DNA from: Fidelibacterota bacterium
GTDB lineage: Bacteria > Fidelibacterota > Marinisomatia > Marinisomatales > TCS55
Length of the DNA: 42,847 nt
NCBI GenBank assembly: GCA_012964665.1
Contig: DTTO01000073.1
Span: forward strand, 1-42,847
Reading direction: 5' to 3'
This document shows, piece by piece, positions 7,936-15,567 of the stretch. Within the stretch, counting starts at the first letter, position 1. Each line of letters begins with the position of its first letter. The translations under genes were made by a program, and so were the position numbers. The notes under the pieces were generated by a model. That model was not told the origin of the DNA, did not search any database, and saw nothing but the letters and a program-made list of their open reading frames with translations.

Positions 7936-7980
7936 ATCCCCGAAAGGTAGTTAATTAATGAGTTTTCGAACTCCGGGGAT
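7936..7980 (+). other. Composite stem-loop in intergenic region
   Basis: ATCCCCG (7936-7942) pairs perfectly with CGGGGAT (7974-7980). Directly inside the second arm lies a GAGTT-TTCG-AACTC hairpin (7960-7973) with a stable-type TTCG tetraloop. The element stands 25 bases before a terminator hairpin and about 80 bases before the zinc-ribbon gene. It could be part of a 3' untranslated region, a small RNA or an attenuator leader. Confidence 0.35.
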
Positions 7981-8004
7981 AAATTATATTTCCAAAAAAT
8001 TGAT

Positions 8005-8035
8005 GAAAAATGCACCCAATGTGGTGCATTTTTTG
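8005..8035 (+). terminator. Rho-independent terminator between GT4 and zinc-ribbon genes
   Basis: AAAAATGCACC and GGTGCATTTTT form an 11-bp stem with a six-base loop, followed by further T residues. It ends the polysaccharide locus, and the AAGGAG ribosome-binding site of the next gene begins within ten bases, so it could also act as an attenuator of that gene. Confidence 0.7.
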
Positions 8036-8058
8036 TTTCTAAAAGGAGTTAAGTCTAA

Positions 8059-8763
8059 ATGAGTGCAATTCAACGGATTGTTGCACTGCAAAAAATTGAT
8101 TCCCAGCTTCAGGATATTGCTGAACTACTGGGCGATTTGCCAGTAAAGGTGGATGCGCTGAAAAACGAAGAGTCTGCTTTAATCAAATCTGTAGAAGATG
8201 GTAAAGCCCGCATTAAAGAACTGGGACTTGAAATAAGTAAGTTTGATGGTCAGATGACGGACATCAGAGTAAAAATTGAAAAGCATAAAGATCAACTTTT
8301 TCTGCTTACAACCAATAAACAATATGATGCCTTGCAGCATGAAATTGACCACCTGAAAGCTGGGCTTGATGATATTGAGATCAAAACATTAGAATTCACT
8401 GAAGAAAAGGAAACGCTGGAAGAACGAATAAAGTCTGAAGAAGAAAATTTAGAAACTTTAAGTAAGGATCTAGTTGAGCGTCGTGAAAAATTGGAAGTGT
8501 TGATGGATGAATCCTCTGAAGAAAAAACCAAATTAGAATTTCAACGGGATAAAAAAAGGCAAGATGTAGAAGACACAACTCTTTCTAGATATGACAGGAT
8601 TCATAGTGCTCGAAAAGGAATATCCGTTGTTCATGTGCAGGGAACAGCCTGTGGTGGATGTGGTGCTTTTATACCGCCACAGATCATATCCGAAGTAAAA
8701 GCGGAAAAAGGTTCCCATACTTGTGATAGCTGCAGTCGATTTCTTTATTGGGAATCAGTATAG
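8059..8763 (+). CDS. C4-type zinc-ribbon coiled-coil protein (COG1579 family)
   Basis: 234 residues. Residues 10-180 are heptad-rich, highly charged coiled coil. The C-terminus is a zinc ribbon with Cys198, Cys201, Cys222 and Cys225 (CGGC and CDSC) separated by about 20 residues. This is the COG1579/CdsZ-like family, broadly conserved and thought to bind nucleic acid or to act as a scaffold; its role in this group is not settled. The start ATG 8059 has a good AAGGAG at 8042-8047. The RNase P RNA gene begins 43 bp after the stop with no terminator visible between, so read-through into rnpB is possible. Confidence 0.85.
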   Translation: MSAIQRIVALQKIDSQLQDIAELLGDLPVKVDALKNEESALIKSVEDGKARIKELGLEISKFDGQMTDIRVKIEKHKDQLFLLTTNKQYDALQHEIDHLKAGLDDIEIKTLEFTEEKETLEERIKSEEENLETLSKDLVERREKLEVLMDESSEEKTKLEFQRDKKRQDVEDTTLSRYDRIHSARKGISVVHVQGTACGGCGAFIPPQIISEVKAEKGSHTCDSCSRFLYWESV

Positions 8764-8806
8764 TCTTTTCTATTATTTGCTGTAATTTATAACGATTATT
8801 GAAATT

Positions 8807-9160
8807 AGAGCTGGTCGGATAGTTACTCTTGGTCTGCTGTAAGCTCATCAGGAGAGGAAAGTCCGAGCACCGCAGGGTAGAACGCCGTGTAATCCACGGG
8901 GTATGAAAATACATGGAAAGTGCAGCAGAAAATATACCGCCTCGCCAATGGTGAGGTAAGGGTGAAAAGGTGGTGTAAGAGACCACCAGTTCCCGATAAA
9001 AATCGAGAAGCTTGTAAACCCCATTTGGTGCAAGATCAAATAAACCCCCAGATGTGACCCGCATCGCTACGAGGGGAGGGTTGATTGCGTGATCCCGTCA
9101 GAAATGTCGGGACCAGATGAATGACTATCGATAACAGAACTCGGCTTATAGATCAGCTCT
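8807..9160 (+). ncRNA. rnpB: RNase P RNA, bacterial type A
   Basis: Catalytic RNA subunit of ribonuclease P, which matures the 5' ends of tRNAs. The conserved 5' core GAGGAAAGTCCGAGC lies at about 8853-8867 and its P4 partner region CAGAACTCGGCTTATAG at about 9135-9151. The P1 helix closes with AGAGCT (8807-8812) against AGCTCT (9155-9160), which fixes the ends and gives 354 nt. The block AGATGTGACCCGCATCGCTA and further GC-rich helices lie between. The minus-strand open frames over this region are structural-RNA artefacts. No strong terminator follows; the next 160 bp contain only a candidate promoter. Confidence 0.96.
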
Positions 9161-9246
9161 ATTTTCAAGGATTAAAATCTGAGTCATTTAATTTATGAAA
9201 TGGATTATGAAAAAACCTTCACTTGATCTTGTGCATGCGTTTAGGT

Positions 9247-9272
9247 TTGACAGGGGAATTCAAGCATATAAT
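9247..9272 (+). promoter_or_regulatory. Candidate promoter for fabH, short spacer
   Basis: A perfect TTGACA (9247-9252) and a perfect TATAAT (9267-9272) occur 50 bp before fabH, but the spacer is only 14 bp rather than about 17. Either the -35 match is fortuitous or recognition is unusual. The rest of 9161-9321 shows no other feature; a 26-codon open frame at 9195 has nothing to support it. Confidence 0.4.
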
Positions 9273-9321
9273 TAAATATTAGAGTTATTCACCTTGCCAG
9301 TTAAATGAAAAATATTATACT

Positions 9322-10314
9322 ATGAATAGAAGTAAAATTATTGGATTGGGTTTCCAAGTACCTGATAATGTTGTGTCCAACTTTGATTTAGAAGAAATGA
9401 TGGAGACGACTGATGAATGGATTCAAACTCGCTCAGGAATCAAAGAAAGAAGGTGGGCTACAGAAGATATGGCTACTTCTGATCTGGCCCTAGAAGCTTC
9501 CAAAAAAGCAATTAAAATGGCAGGCATTTCTTCTGAGGATATTGATCTTGTTATCGTAGGTACTATTTCATCGGATTATTTTTTCCCTGGTGTCAGTGCC
9601 CAGCTGCAGGATCAATTGAATCTACGAAAAGTGGCGGCATTTGATGTCAAAGCGGCTTGTTCAGGCTTTGTTTATAGTTTATCTGTAGGTGACCAATTTA
9701 TCCGCTCAGGAATGGTGAATACAGCGCTTGTCGTTGGTGCCGAAGCTCAAACTAAGTTAATTGATAAAACCACCAAAGGTAGGGATATTGCCGTTCTTTT
9801 CGGTGATGGAGCTGGCGCAGCTATACTTCAATCTAGCAAGGATCAAAATGGTATTCTTTCTACTCATTTGCATTGTGACGGAAAAGAAATGAAGAGTCTT
9901 TGGATGGAAGCGCCTGGATCCAGTAGAAATGCTTGGATTGACGGACCAACCATTGATAAAGACCGTTTTCGACCAATTATGAATGGTCGTGAAGTTTATC
10001 GAAATGCAGTCATCCGTTTTCCCGAAGTGATTCAGGAAGCAATGGAAACTAATGGATTAACCATTGAGGATATTGCTTTAATTGTTCCACATCAGGCCAA
10101 CTACAGAATAAGTCAAGCAGTTGCCAAGCGAATGGGAATTGGTATGGAAAAGATCTATAGTAATATACATAAATATGGAAATACTACTGCTGCCTCAATT
10201 CCGATTGCTCTAACAGAAGCATTAAATGAAGGAAAAATTCATGAGGGCGATCACATTATTTTGGCTGCATTTGGATCAGGATTTACTTGGGCTTCTGCGG
10301 CTATACGATGGTAA
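9322..10314 (+). CDS. fabH: Beta-ketoacyl-ACP synthase III
   Basis: Starts fatty-acid synthesis by condensing an acyl-CoA (usually acetyl-CoA) with malonyl-ACP. It has 330 residues, full length. The catalytic triad is complete: Cys113 in AACSGF, His257 in PHQANYRIS and Asn287 in KYGNTTAASIP. The GDGAGAA loop (161-167) is also typical. No Shine-Dalgarno sequence precedes ATG 9322. It is followed after 57 bp by an acyl-CoA dehydrogenase, with no other fab genes nearby, so it is not in a standard fab operon. FabH homologues that start other pathways exist, but the motifs here are those of the housekeeping enzyme. Confidence 0.95.
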   Translation: MNRSKIIGLGFQVPDNVVSNFDLEEMMETTDEWIQTRSGIKERRWATEDMATSDLALEASKKAIKMAGISSEDIDLVIVGTISSDYFFPGVSAQLQDQLNLRKVAAFDVKAACSGFVYSLSVGDQFIRSGMVNTALVVGAEAQTKLIDKTTKGRDIAVLFGDGAGAAILQSSKDQNGILSTHLHCDGKEMKSLWMEAPGSSRNAWIDGPTIDKDRFRPIMNGREVYRNAVIRFPEVIQEAMETNGLTIEDIALIVPHQANYRISQAVAKRMGIGMEKIYSNIHKYGNTTAASIPIALTEALNEGKIHEGDHIILAAFGSGFTWASAAIRW

Positions 10315-10371
10315 AATGTTAAACTAACATCCAAATTTAATTGGGTTAAATTTAAACTTCTTTTTTTAAAA

Positions 10372-11529
10372 ATGGATAAAATGTTTTTTACTGATGAGCA
10401 CAACATGTTGGTGGAAATGATTCGTGATTTTGCCAAAAATGAAATCATACCTATAGCACAGAAATTGGATGAAAGTGAAGAATTTCCCAAGGGATTAGTC
10501 AAACAAATGAGTGAATTAGGGCTTATGGGAATTCCTATTCCAAAAGAATTGGGTGGTGCTGGAATGGATATGGTTGCCTATGCCGCTGCAGTAATGGAGC
10601 TGGCTATAGCGGATGCTTCGGTGGCCATTACCATGGCAGCACATACATCATTAGGTACTATTCCAATTGTGATTGCTGGAACAGAGGAACAAAAGAAAAA
10701 ATACGTTCCACCATTGGCCTCAGGCCAAATGATTGGCGCCTTTGGTTTGACAGAACAGGAAGCAGGTAGTGATGCTGGCGCTACCAAAACAACTGCTGTA
10801 AAAAATGGTAGTGGGTACACTATTAACGGTGGGAAAATGTTCATTACCAATGCAGGAGAAGCTGGCCTGATTAATATTACATCGCGTATTATAGAAGCAG
10901 GTGAAGATAGAGGTATCGGCGCCTTTATTGTGCCAACAGATACCGAAGGTTTAAAACTTTCTGCCAAAGAAAAGAAAATGGGATGGCGGGCAAGTGATAC
11001 ACGTCAATTATTTTTTGAAGATATGTATGTACCTGCTGAGAATATGCTGGGCACTCCTGGAAAGGGGTTTAAAACATTTTTAAAAACATTAACAGGTGGC
11101 CGAATTTCAGTCGCAGCGCTTTCCGTAGGGACGGCGATCGGCGCATACGAACGTGCATTAAAGTATGCAACTGAACGAAAGGCATTTGGGAAAGAGATAC
11201 ATGAATTTCAGGCAGTAAGTTTTAAATTAGCGGATATGGCCACTGAAATTGAAGCGGCAAAATTGCTCACTTTTCACGCCGCATGGATGAAAGACCAGGG
11301 TATGAATATCATCAAAGAGGCGGCAATGGCAAAATTATTTGCAAGTGAAACAGCAATGCGGACAACTACCGAGGCGATCCAAATTCTCGGAGGTTATGGA
11401 TATGTGAAAGAGTATGATGTTGAACGTTACTTTCGTGATGCAAAAATCTTGGAAATTGGCGAAGGAACCAGTGAAATCCAGCGCATCATCATTGCAAAGA
11501 ATATTCTTAATGCTGTGAAAGGATTATAA
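10372..11529 (+). CDS. Acyl-CoA dehydrogenase, short-chain/butyryl-CoA type
   Basis: FAD enzyme that introduces the alpha-beta double bond into acyl-CoA and passes electrons to ETF. It has 385 residues, the normal length. Three family domains are seen: an N-terminal helical domain (to about 118), a beta domain with AFGLTEQEAGSDAGATKT and MFITNAGEAG, and a C-terminal helical domain with ERKAFGK, ILGGYGYVKEYDVERYFRD and IGEGTSEIQR. Glu364 in the last motif is the expected catalytic base of short- and medium-chain members. ATG 10372 or ATG 10381 could be the start; neither has a clear ribosome-binding site. Its stop overlaps the next start as TAATG. Exact chain-length preference is not readable. 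Confidence 0.92.
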   Translation: MDKMFFTDEHNMLVEMIRDFAKNEIIPIAQKLDESEEFPKGLVKQMSELGLMGIPIPKELGGAGMDMVAYAAAVMELAIADASVAITMAAHTSLGTIPIVIAGTEEQKKKYVPPLASGQMIGAFGLTEQEAGSDAGATKTTAVKNGSGYTINGGKMFITNAGEAGLINITSRIIEAGEDRGIGAFIVPTDTEGLKLSAKEKKMGWRASDTRQLFFEDMYVPAENMLGTPGKGFKTFLKTLTGGRISVAALSVGTAIGAYERALKYATERKAFGKEIHEFQAVSFKLADMATEIEAAKLLTFHAAWMKDQGMNIIKEAAMAKLFASETAMRTTTEAIQILGGYGYVKEYDVERYFRDAKILEIGEGTSEIQRIIIAKNILNAVKGL

Positions 11530-13865
11530 TGGTTCGTATCCCCAATAAACCTTCCTTTTACCAACAGGTTTTAAGTATTTTAAATTATTATTGGCGGCAA
11601 ATATCCATTTTGTTGCTAGTAATAGGTATTTTATCTTTTTTCTTCCCCCGTGGGAAAACACTGCTCTATTCCTACCAACTGAATGATGTGGCCCAAGAAG
11701 AAGTGGTTGCCCCTTTTAATTTTCCAATCTTAAAGACAGATGATGAACTTCAATCTGATCTGGATGTTGCAATCAAATCAGTGCCATTTCTATTCCTTCG
11801 GTCTCAAGATGTAGTAGATGGTCAAGTAGAGTCAATTAATGAATTTTTTACTCTTATAAAAGCAATTCAAGTTGGAAATAATGAATTATCTGACTCAAGA
11901 GATTCTCTTTACCGTAATCGTTTTTCGGATCAATTTGATGTTGCAAGGATTTCTGTCCAATCTGATAGTGCAGCCTTGGCTATCTTAATGAAAAGAATTC
12001 GTGAGGAATTTGCTGTTGCAACCAATGATGAAAAGTGGAAAAATATTTTTTCTTCAAATCCAAACGAACAATCGATTATTGATTTAGAAAAACTTAAAAA
12101 TGATATAATCCAGATTTCACGTAATCGCTGGGCCGAAGGGATTTATGATATCGAATTGACAGAAATCACCAGTAACAAAGTGGCTATAAATATTGGGGAT
12201 AATGAAGCTCCGACCCTGACTGATCCCGATACTTATAACGATTTACAGAATGCATGGACAAAAGCCAGAGTAGAAGTAACAAATCTATTCCCTGAGGAAG
12301 AAGATGTTCGCCGAGATTTGGGATATTCACTGGTTGTGCAATTCATGAAACCTAATCTGATTTTTGCAAGAGAGACGACGGAAAGAAGACAGCAGGCGCG
12401 CCAGGATAGAGTGCCAAGAAATAAAGGTATAATCCTAAAAAATGAAAGAATTGTTGACGCAAATACACGAATCACCAATGATGATCTTCAAAAACTCCAT
12501 TCCCTTTCTGTCGCTATAGATAACAAGTCTGTAGAAGAAGAGCGCCTTACTATTGCCATGGCTTACTTCGGTCGCATCCTTGTCATTGGAATTATTATTT
12601 CATTTTTCTTTACCTTTCTATTAACCTACCGGACACCGATATTTGAAGATTGGAAAATGGTGTTACTGATTGGACTTATTTTTATTATTGAAGTTGGACT
12701 TGCTTTTCTTTTTACACAAAAATTGGATTTATCTAAATATCTGATCCCAATTACTGTTGCTGCCATGGTGCTGACTATTCTGTTTGACGCACGTATCGGA
12801 TTTATGGGTATAACGTCTATCATTTTACTGATTGGGATCCTGATTGGTAATAATGTAGAATTTATGGTTACATCCATGTTTACATCTTCTGTGGGAATTT
12901 ATGCTGTTCGTCAACTTCGTACAAGAAGTCAGCTATTTACCGCTATCTTTGCACTAATAATCAGTAGTGCTTTAGTTATTGCGAGCCAGGGATTATTTAA
13001 AGGTTATACGTGGACAATGATGGGATATGATATGATGAACCTCTCCGTAGTGGCTGTGCTCGCTCCTATTGTGACATATGGCTTGATTGGTCTTTTGGAA
13101 GTATCATTTGGTATTACCACTAATTTAACCTTGATTGAATTGCTTGACTTTCAGCATCCGCTCTTAAAACGGTTGCAGCACGAAGCAAATGGTACCTTCA
13201 ATCATAGTATTGTGGTTGGGAATTTAGCTGAAGCCTCCGCTGATGCGATTGGAGCCAATTCACTGCTCTGTCGCGTTGGTGCCTATTATCATGATCTGGG
13301 TAAAATGGTGCGACCAGAATATTTTATTGAAAACCAATATACAGGTGAAAATAAGCATGATACACTCACACCGGTCATGAGTGCCAAGATCATCAAAAAT
13401 CATGTAACAGAAGGATTAAACCTTGCACATGAATATGGCTTACCCCACATCGTCAGTGATTTTATTCCCATGCATCATGGTACTACTCGCGTAGAATATT
13501 TCTATCAGAAGGCAAAAGAAGATGGTAAAGTGGACGAAAAGCAATTCCAATATCCAGGTCCCAAACCGAATACAAAAGAAACAGGCATTTTAATGATATG
13601 TGAAGCAGTAGAAGCGGCTGTTCGATCGATAAAAGACCCAGATATTTTAAAAATTGAAGATATGATTGATAAAATTATTGATATGCGTCTTTCTGCGGGT
13701 CAACTTTCAGAATGTCCATTAACGATGGCTGAATTAACACGTATCAAGGGAAAAGTGGATGGCACAACTGGGTTGCTTCCCGTTTTGCGGGGATTCTATC
13801 ATATTCGCATTGAATATCCGGATGGTGAAAAAAATGAGGCCTCCGAAAAGGTTGCTCAGGCGTGA
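11529..13865 (+). CDS. 7TM-HD family phosphohydrolase, PgpH-like
   Basis: 778-residue membrane protein with the PgpH/YqfF layout: one N-terminal transmembrane helix (about 24-40), an extracytoplasmic region to about 345, a bundle of about seven helices (346-525), and a cytoplasmic HD domain. The HD metal ligands are visible as His559 (FNHSIVVGNLAE), His588-Asp589 (YYHDLGK), and later HH (649-650). PgpH proteins hydrolyse the second messenger cyclic di-AMP in Firmicutes, so the same activity is likely but unproven here. It is translationally coupled to the genes on either side and always-adjacent ybeY follows, as in many bacteria. Confidence 0.9.
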   Translation: MVRIPNKPSFYQQVLSILNYYWRQISILLLVIGILSFFFPRGKTLLYSYQLNDVAQEEVVAPFNFPILKTDDELQSDLDVAIKSVPFLFLRSQDVVDGQVESINEFFTLIKAIQVGNNELSDSRDSLYRNRFSDQFDVARISVQSDSAALAILMKRIREEFAVATNDEKWKNIFSSNPNEQSIIDLEKLKNDIIQISRNRWAEGIYDIELTEITSNKVAINIGDNEAPTLTDPDTYNDLQNAWTKARVEVTNLFPEEEDVRRDLGYSLVVQFMKPNLIFARETTERRQQARQDRVPRNKGIILKNERIVDANTRITNDDLQKLHSLSVAIDNKSVEEERLTIAMAYFGRILVIGIIISFFFTFLLTYRTPIFEDWKMVLLIGLIFIIEVGLAFLFTQKLDLSKYLIPITVAAMVLTILFDARIGFMGITSIILLIGILIGNNVEFMVTSMFTSSVGIYAVRQLRTRSQLFTAIFALIISSALVIASQGLFKGYTWTMMGYDMMNLSVVAVLAPIVTYGLIGLLEVSFGITTNLTLIELLDFQHPLLKRLQHEANGTFNHSIVVGNLAEASADAIGANSLLCRVGAYYHDLGKMVRPEYFIENQYTGENKHDTLTPVMSAKIIKNHVTEGLNLAHEYGLPHIVSDFIPMHHGTTRVEYFYQKAKEDGKVDEKQFQYPGPKPNTKETGILMICEAVEAAVRSIKDPDILKIEDMIDKIIDMRLSAGQLSECPLTMAELTRIKGKVDGTTGLLPVLRGFYHIRIEYPDGEKNEASEKVAQA

Positions 13866-14302
13866 TTTCAATCCAGGTTGAGTCGGATCCTGATCTGGAT
13901 GGACCGCAGAAATCAACAGTGGATTCAATTATAAAACATGTCTTGGAATCAGAAGGTGTTCAAAAAGGGAGAATCACCCTGATTTTTGGTTCCGATGAAC
14001 TATTGAGTGATCTGAAAAAAAAATACTTTAATAAAAATCATTTAACCGATGTAATCGCCTTCCGCCTCAATGAAGATGATGAAACGGATTTGGAAGGTGA
14101 GATTTATATCAGTTTACCTAGATCCGTTGAAAATGCAGCAAAATTTAATGAACCGCTTAACCGGGAATTGGGCCGCCTTCTCGTACATGGAGGATTGCAC
14201 CTCATGGGTTATGAAGATGAATCAAAGAATGATAAAAAAACTATGACAGAAAAAGAAAATAAATATTTAGATCAAGTTGATTGGGAATCACTTTATGACT
14301 GA
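13862..14302 (+). CDS. ybeY: Endoribonuclease YbeY, rRNA maturation factor
   Basis: Single-domain metalloprotein needed for 16S rRNA 3' processing and ribosome quality control; 146 residues, normal length. The zinc site reads HGGLHLMGYED, giving His109, His113 and Asp119 where Proteobacteria have a third His (HGxLHLxGYDH). An acidic third ligand is also found in Bacteroidota YbeY, so this is a lineage form rather than a defect. The start is GTG 13862 in a GTGA overlap with the HD-protein stop. The gene order HD-phosphohydrolase then ybeY is widely conserved. Its end overlaps mazG by 8 bp. Confidence 0.92.
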   Translation: MISIQVESDPDLDGPQKSTVDSIIKHVLESEGVQKGRITLIFGSDELLSDLKKKYFNKNHLTDVIAFRLNEDDETDLEGEIYISLPRSVENAAKFNEPLNRELGRLLVHGGLHLMGYEDESKNDKKTMTEKENKYLDQVDWESLYD

Positions 14303-15065
14303 TGCTGGAACTAAGTTTGAAGAACTAATTGATATTGTCCAACAATTAAGAGCGCCGGATGGCTGTCCCTGGGATCGGGAACAGACCAACCAATCATTAC
14401 TTCCTTATTTTGTTGAGGAGGTTTATGAAGTTATTGAAAGTGTTGATGAAGAAAACTGGGCCACGGTGAAAGAAGAATTGGGAGATATTATGCTGCACGT
14501 TGTGTTTCAAGCGGCGATTGCAGAAGATGATGGTAAGTTCAATTTAGAAGAATCATTAAATACAGTAAATGAAAAATTGGTCAAACGCCACCCTCATGTG
14601 TTTGGCAATGAAAATGCGGATGCGGCATTTCACGCCAAACAGAATTGGGAAGCAGCCAAACATAAGGAAAAAAATAGAAAATCCCGTTTAGAAGGCGTAC
14701 CTATAACATTGCCAGCTTTGATCAGGGCCCAGCGACTTCAGCAAAAGGCCAGTTATGTTGGGTTTGACTGGGATAGAGTAGAAAAAGTATGGGACAAGGT
14801 TCACGAAGAAATTATGGAATTAAAAGAAGCCCAGTCAAAAAATATGAAGGATAATATTGAAGAAGAGATCGGTGATGTATTGTTTGCTATTGTGAATTTG
14901 GCCCGTTTTTTGAATGTTTCATCTGAGGATGCTCTCCGCAGAACCAATAAAAAATTTACCAGCCGGTTTGCTAAAGTTGAGGAAGTATTAGAAAAAAAAG
15001 GAAAAAAGGTAGAAGAATCAACATTGGAGGAAATGGACGAAATTTGGAATGCAGTAAAAAAGTGA
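14295..15065 (+). CDS. mazG: Nucleoside triphosphate pyrophosphohydrolase MazG
   Basis: Hydrolyses nucleoside triphosphates to monophosphates, cleaning the nucleotide pool. From ATG 14295 it has 256 residues with the two tandem MazG domains of the full-length form. The first domain contains LRAPDGCPWDREQT, EEVYE (41-45) and EELGD (60-64), the metal-binding acidic residues. The second contains HEEIMELKEA and IEEEIGDVLFAIVNLARF. An in-frame TTG at 14277 would add six residues but overlaps ybeY more deeply and is not needed. It is the last gene of the operon and is followed by a terminator at 15091-15119. Confidence 0.94.
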   Translation: MTDAGTKFEELIDIVQQLRAPDGCPWDREQTNQSLLPYFVEEVYEVIESVDEENWATVKEELGDIMLHVVFQAAIAEDDGKFNLEESLNTVNEKLVKRHPHVFGNENADAAFHAKQNWEAAKHKEKNRKSRLEGVPITLPALIRAQRLQQKASYVGFDWDRVEKVWDKVHEEIMELKEAQSKNMKDNIEEEIGDVLFAIVNLARFLNVSSEDALRRTNKKFTSRFAKVEEVLEKKGKKVEESTLEEMDEIWNAVKK

Positions 15066-15090
15066 AGTAAATAAAAGGATATCAATGATA

Positions 15091-15119
15091 AAAACCCCGT
15101 ATTAATCGGGGTTTTTTGT
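15091..15119 (+). terminator. Terminator after mazG, shared with convergent yjbQ
   Basis: AAAACCCCG and CGGGGTTTT form a 9-bp stem with a seven-base loop and a T-rich tail. The A-tract on the other side lets it work in both directions, fitting its place between two convergent genes. Confidence 0.8.
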
Positions 15120-15128
15120 TTACGAAAA

Positions 15129-15548
15129 TTACTTGCCGGTCAGTGTAAGTACAACGCTGCGACTGCCACTTTGATTTCGGTGCTCACATAAATAGATCCC
15201 CTGCCAGGTGCCCAAGTTTAGTGTCCCATTTGTAATGGGAATCGTGACTGATGAGCCCAGAATCGAAGATTTCAAATGAGCAGGCATATCATCTGGTCCT
15301 TCAATAGTATGTCTGTAATAAGGCGCGTTCTCAGGCACAATTTGGTTAAAGTGTGATTCAAAATCATCACGTACCGTTGGATCTGCATCTTCGTTTATGG
15401 TTAATGAAGCGGAGGTGTGTTTGATAAATATCTCCATAGTACCAATTGAAATATCGCCGATTTCTTGAAGATTCTGAAGAATCTCATTCGTAATAAGATG
15501 AAACCCCCTCGGTTTTGGATTTAATGAGATTTCTTTTTGTATCCACAT
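15129..15548 (-). CDS. YjbQ/UPF0047 family protein
   Basis: 139 residues, the usual length. Family marks include KHTSASLTINEDADPTVRDD with the conserved Thr-Ser-Ala and Asp residues, the His-rich turn YYRHTIEGPDDMPAH, the SSILGSSVTIPI strand and the TWQGIYLCEHRNQSGSR end. Members show secondary thiamine-phosphate synthase activity in E. coli and their true role is unclear. It is the last gene of the minus-strand envelope operon, 19 bp after its upstream neighbour, although nothing in its sequence suggests an envelope function: there is no signal peptide or membrane segment. Confidence 0.9.
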   Translation of the reverse strand: MWIQKEISLNPKPRGFHLITNEILQNLQEIGDISIGTMEIFIKHTSASLTINEDADPTVRDDFESHFNQIVPENAPYYRHTIEGPDDMPAHLKSSILGSSVTIPITNGTLNLGTWQGIYLCEHRNQSGSRSVVLTLTGK

Positions 15549-15567
15549 AACTAAATTTATGCGCTAG

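Noticed and set aside
7904-7980. Possible tRNA, because GTTTTCGAACTC resembles a T-arm
   Set aside because: No acceptor stem, D-arm or anticodon arm can be folded around it; the T-loop consensus is also wrong.
8684-9064. Minus-strand open frame of 126 codons, and another at 8848-9039
   Set aside because: Both lie across the RNase P RNA gene; the sequence is explained by conserved RNA structure and has no ribosome-binding site or protein-like pattern.
9195-9275. 26-codon open frame between rnpB and fabH
   Set aside because: No ribosome-binding site, no recognisable sequence, and it overlaps the candidate fabH promoter.
10333-10367. AT-only 8-bp stem followed by T residues after fabH
   Set aside because: No G-C pairs in the stem, so too weak to call a terminator in AT-rich DNA.
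10578-10967. Minus-strand open frame of 129 codons
   Set aside because: Lies wholly inside the well-supported acyl-CoA dehydrogenase gene and has low-complexity Ala/Pro/Ser composition.
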